Positions 14,231 through 16,960 of a DNA stretch of 16,960 nt are shown here, one piece after another. The stretch's first letter is position 1. The number at the start of each line of letters is the position of its first letter. A model generated the notes under the pieces. It saw only the letters and a list, made by a program, of their open reading frames with translations. It was not told the origin of the DNA and searched no databases. The stretch comes from Actinophytocola sp036402745 (lineage in GTDB: Bacteria; Actinomycetota; Actinomycetes; Mycobacteriales; Pseudonocardiaceae): NCBI RefSeq assembly GCF_036402745.1, contig NZ_DASWSJ010000130.1, positions 1 to 16,960 of the forward strand. Direction: 5' to 3'. The position numbers and the translations under genes are program-made.

Positions 14231-16315
14231 TCACGCGGTGACCCCCGGCCGGCCGTTCTCCGTGCGGCCGGTCAGGCGGCGGCGGAAGGCCGGGTCCGCG
14301 GTCGCGGTGAGCTCGACGTCGTACCAGCCCTGGTCGGTGTCCCAGGGCAGCGCGCGCTGCTGGCCCGGCCGCAGCCGCACGGTCTGCGTGCGGATGCCGT
14401 ACCGCAGCGCCCGCACGGTCAGGGTCACCGGCACCTCCCCGTGGTTGGCCAGCTCCAGCAGCAGCGTGTGCGGCGCCTGCCGCGTCCGCACGTCGACCGC
14501 CGCCGCCGGGCCGGTCAGCGAGCCGGACAGCTCGTACCAGAACCGGTTCGGGCCCTGCACGGCCAGCTGGTACCCACCGCTCGGCACCTCGATGCGCTCG
14601 ACGGCGGTGGGCGCCACCACGAGGTGCAGCGGGCGGGGCAGCTCACCGGCGTAGGCGTAGACGGCGAACGGCGTCGTGCCGGCGTTCTCGTCGCTCAAGG
14701 TCAGCGACACCGCGCCGGCCGCGACCCGGGCCGACACGCGTGGCCGGTAGCGCAGGGCGCGGGCCGGGCGGCGGCCGGGCTCCTGGCGCGGCATCCGCTG
14801 CCGGTCCGGCGGGGTCGGGTGCCAGCGGTCGATCGCCGGCGGGACCGGTGCGGGGCGGTCCGGCGTCGGCAGCGTGCCCGCGTGCTCGAAGTCGAACGCC
14901 GAGGTGAGGTCGCCGCACACGGAACGGCGCCACGCGGTGATGTTCGGCTCGGCCACGCCGGTCCAGCGCTCGAGGAACCGGATCACCGAGGTGTGGTCGG
15001 ACACCTCGGAGTTGACGTGCCCGCCGACCGTCCACGGCGACACCACGGTCATCGGCACCCGCGGGCCGAGGCCCAGCGGCTTGCCGTCGTACCAGTCCTC
15101 GGTCGCGTCGGCCGGCGGCACCGGCGCGGGCACGTGGTCGAAGTAGCCGTCGTTCTCGTCGAAGTCGACCAGCAGCACGGTCTTCGACCAGGTCTCCCTG
15201 TCCGACGCGAGCGCGTCCAGCACCTGGTAGACCAGGTTCGCGCTGCCGACCGGGGTGGACGCGCTCGGGTGCTCGGACAGCTCGGCGGTGGGCACCAGCC
15301 AGCTCACCCGCGGCAGCCGGCGCTCGGCGATGTCCGCGCGCAGCCGGTCCACCAGCGTGTCCGGCTCGCTGCGGTACATGCCGCGGTCGAACAGCATCCG
15401 CTCGCCGCGCGACAGCGCCGCGCGGCCGGCCGCGAACTGGTCCAGCAGCGGCTTGCGCTCCGCCTCCGGCAGCGCCAGCACCGCGTAGTAGAACTCCTCG
15501 GTCGTCCGGAATGGACCGTCCACATGGGAGAGAATCTTGCGGCCGATCCGCTTGAACGGGGCGAAGTACTCGAGCGCGTTGTCGGCGAAGTTGTCCCACT
15601 CCTGGTAGACCTGCCAGGACACGCCCGCCGCCTGCAGCCGCTCGGGGTAGCTGGTCCAGTCGTAGCCGGGGTGGTCGTAGGAGTAGGCGGCGTTGGTCAC
15701 CGCACGCCGGGCCGTGCCCGGCTCGTACCCGGTGGTGCCGGAGACCAGGAAGTTGCGGTTCGGGTTGGTGGAGCCGTGGATCGAGCAGTGGTAGGCGTCC
15801 AGCACGGTGAACGTCTCGGCCAGCTCGTACTGCAGCGGGATGTCCGCGCGCTCGTAGTAGGTCATCGTGGCCGGGCCCTTGGCCGGCACCCAGCCGTTGT
15901 TCCACCCCCGCGCCCACGCCGCGCTCGCGTCGGCCCAGCCGTGCGGCAGGGCGCCCAGGTACTGGATGTCCGTGCCGGGCCGGTTCTCCCGCTCGGCCGC
16001 CTCGCGCAGCGAGAACGGCAGCACCTCGCGGCTGCCGTCCGGCTGATGGAACACGGTCCGCCCGTCCGGCTGGCGCAGCGGGTCCGCGTCGCCGAAGCCG
16101 CGGACGCCGCGCAGCGTGCCGTAGTAGTGGTCGAACGACCGGTTCTCCTGCATGAGCACGATGACGTGCTCGACGGCCCGCAGCCCGCCGCGGCGGACCG
16201 GGGTGGACGCGATCGCCTCGTGCAGGGACGGCGGCAGCAGCGACGCGGCCGCGGCGACACCACCGGCGGCGGCGCCGAGCGCGAGGAGGCGGCGGCGGGA
16301 GAGCTCGTCGGTCAT
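14231..16315 (-). CDS. Phospholipase C, Tat-exported, phosphoesterase family
   Basis: A 694-residue secreted phospholipase C of the non-haemolytic, phosphocholine-type family, which releases the phosphorylated head group from phospholipids. A twin-arginine signal (SRRRLLALGAAAGG, about residues 6-19) shows folded export. The catalytic phosphoesterase core has VIVLMQENRSFDHYYGTLRGVRGF (51-74), HGSTNPNRNF, SWQVYQEWDNFADN, LLVDFDENDGYFDHV and SDHTSVIRFLERW, all hallmarks of the family. The C-terminal third, from about 510, contains two beta-rich repeats (LSDENAGTTPFAVYAY and the ELANHG...LTVRALRYG region) seen in full-length members. Length is standard. The ribosome site is poor (GGAC 6 nt before ATG). 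A PHO box and a -10 candidate lie upstream, fitting phosphate-starvation induction. Confidence 0.93.
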   Translation of the reverse strand: MTDELSRRRLLALGAAAGGVAAAASLLPPSLHEAIASTPVRRGGLRAVEHVIVLMQENRSFDHYYGTLRGVRGFGDADPLRQPDGRTVFHQPDGSREVLPFSLREAAERENRPGTDIQYLGALPHGWADASAAWARGWNNGWVPAKGPATMTYYERADIPLQYELAETFTVLDAYHCSIHGSTNPNRNFLVSGTTGYEPGTARRAVTNAAYSYDHPGYDWTSYPERLQAAGVSWQVYQEWDNFADNALEYFAPFKRIGRKILSHVDGPFRTTEEFYYAVLALPEAERKPLLDQFAAGRAALSRGERMLFDRGMYRSEPDTLVDRLRADIAERRLPRVSWLVPTAELSEHPSASTPVGSANLVYQVLDALASDRETWSKTVLLVDFDENDGYFDHVPAPVPPADATEDWYDGKPLGLGPRVPMTVVSPWTVGGHVNSEVSDHTSVIRFLERWTGVAEPNITAWRRSVCGDLTSAFDFEHAGTLPTPDRPAPVPPAIDRWHPTPPDRQRMPRQEPGRRPARALRYRPRVSARVAAGAVSLTLSDENAGTTPFAVYAYAGELPRPLHLVVAPTAVERIEVPSGGYQLAVQGPNRFWYELSGSLTGPAAAVDVRTRQAPHTLLLELANHGEVPVTLTVRALRYGIRTQTVRLRPGQQRALPWDTDQGWYDVELTATADPAFRRRLTGRTENGRPGVTA

Positions 16316-16368
16316 GGGTTGTCCGTTCGGGAGGGCATGAGGCGGCTCCCGCGGTCTGCGGGTGGGAG

Positions 16369-16374
16369 ATGGTA
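16369..16374 (-). promoter_or_regulatory. Candidate -10 of the phospholipase promoter
   Basis: Minus-strand TACCAT (TANNNT). Seventeen nt upstream lies the hexamer CCTGCC inside the PHO box, so PhoP would occupy the -35 position, as in known Pho-activated promoters. The predicted leader is about 45 nt. Confidence 0.45.
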
Positions 16375-16380
16375 GGCACC

Positions 16381-16402
16381 CACGGTTGAACGGCAGGTGG
16401 CC
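16381..16402 (-). promoter_or_regulatory. Candidate PHO box upstream of phospholipase C
   Basis: On the minus strand this reads GGCCACCTGCC then GTTCAACCGTG, two 11-nt units of PHO-box type. It shares ACCTGCCGTTCA with the array at 11034-11077. It lies 66 nt upstream of the ATG. Confidence 0.6.
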
Positions 16403-16587
16403 GTGGCGTGCCGGTTCGGCGCAGGCGTGATGACGGCTGCGCGCCCACGGCCGCCGTCGGCCACGGGCTCATGGTCTCGATGCCGCCCCGCTGGGCGTAC
16501 CCGACCGTCGTCCCTATTGCAGGGTAAGCGTGTCTATCGCTCTTAGTGCGAAGTTGGTTTATTTCTGGTCGGGCTTAAGCAGTGCAA
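16403..16587. other. AT-richer spacer between small genes and phospholipase promoter
   Basis: No gene is visible. Around 16520-16610 the base composition is clearly more AT-rich than the rest of the window (for example GGTTTATTTCTGG). I see no strong hairpin and no tRNA. Confidence 0.5.
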
Positions 16588-16794
16588 TCATTTGACGTTG
16601 CTCCGATTGATTAAGTCTGTCTGCCACGCTCTAACCCCGCTGTTCAGTACCGCTCGACACGGCCACGCCTCCCCGCACCCCAGGCACCGACCCGACCGTC
16701 TCCCCGGCTGGTGCAGTCGGAGCGCCACCACGAGTTGTTCGTACTGTCGGACGGCCGTCACGACGTTTTCCTCATGCCGCCGGTGCTTGCCCAT
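16588..16794 (-). CDS. Small cysteine-motif protein of unknown function
   Basis: A 68-residue protein starting MGKHRRHEENVVTAV. ATG 16794 is preferred because GGGGCGG precedes it and the protein then begins in a natural way; ATG 16809 and the longer frame to 16848 are possible. It holds a short cysteine motif, RCLGCGEAWPC, that could bind zinc; I recall similar small proteins in actinomycetes but cannot name a function. Its start overlaps the end of the preceding minus-strand gene by 23 nt, so the two are probably co-translated. No membrane segment. Confidence 0.6.
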   Translation of the reverse strand: MGKHRRHEENVVTAVRQYEQLVVALRLHQPGRRSGRCLGCGEAWPCRAVLNSGVRAWQTDLINRSNVK

Positions 16795-16960
16795 GTCCGC
16801 CCCGCTCATCGGGTCCACGCGCGTACCGTGCAGCAATCCGCACCGCAACTCGCACCCGCCGGCGCTCCCTGAGTGCGTCGGAGATCAGCCACCACCCTGC
16901 CCACAGCAGGAAGCCGAGGAAGGGCGACGAGGCCAGCAGAATCACCCACAGCTTGGCCAT
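16772..16960 (-). CDS. Small single-helix membrane protein, at window edge
   Basis: At least 62 residues; the ATG is exactly the last codon of the window, so the true start may lie outside. One membrane helix (about 4-27, LWVILLASSPFLGFLLWAGWWLI) is followed by a strongly basic stretch (RERRRVRVAVRIAARYARG), so the tail should face the cytoplasm. It overlaps the cysteine-motif gene by 23 nt. No family is recognised. Confidence 0.5.
   Translation of the reverse strand: MAKLWVILLASSPFLGFLLWAGWWLISDALRERRRVRVAVRIAARYARGPDERGGHGQAPAA

Noticed and set aside
14643..16472. Long second open frame on the minus strand over the phospholipase gene
   Set aside because: Shifted-frame shadow of the phospholipase, rich in Arg/Ala/Gly, no recognisable domain.

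Overview
The window is high-GC DNA with strongly G/C-ending codons, GTG/TTG starts and tightly overlapping genes. It is chromosomal DNA from an actinomycete, plausibly of the Pseudonocardiales (an inference from protein style, not a proven placement). The theme is phosphate: uptake, phosphate-type binding proteins, a phospholipase C and repeated candidate PhoP-binding PHO boxes.

Layout. (1) 1-8503, plus strand: a compact operon pstC - pstA - pstS - large binding-protein-like membrane protein - sortase-like protein - lytic transglycosylase-like protein. Its genes overlap by 1-4 nt or are 14-21 nt apart, and a PHO box lies upstream. (2) 8631-9398, plus: a secreted beta-solenoid protein. (3) 9399-9845: no intact gene; a tandem repeat, two strong hairpins and a decayed fragment of the neighbouring binding-protein gene. 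(4) 9846-10829, minus: a secreted PstS-like protein. (5) 10830-11155: a divergent regulatory region with a PHO-box-like array. (6) 11156-12863, plus: a Thr-rich surface protein with an LAQTG sorting signal, then pstB. (7) 13113-14135, plus: an FAD oxidoreductase that looks like a later arrival. (8) 14231-16315, minus: a Tat-exported phospholipase C with its own PHO box and -10 candidate. (9) 16588-16960, minus: two small overlapping genes, the first reaching the window edge.

How the genes fit together. PstC, PstA and PstB would form the phosphate ABC transporter. PstS and the large protein 3889-6696 are not lipoproteins; both carry a C-terminal membrane anchor. The next gene encodes a protein with a sortase fold signature but with the catalytic His and Cys both replaced (no cysteine in the whole protein), and the operon ends with a peptidoglycan lytic transglycosylase-like protein. 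My inference is a membrane-tethered phosphate capture assembly that is fitted into, or makes room in, the cell wall, with the dead sortase as a binding or scaffold subunit. PhoU is not in the window. The phospholipase C would release phosphate esters from lipids under the same regulator.

The best candidate for an undescribed system is the 138-8503 operon, and within it the catalytically dead sortase-like protein.
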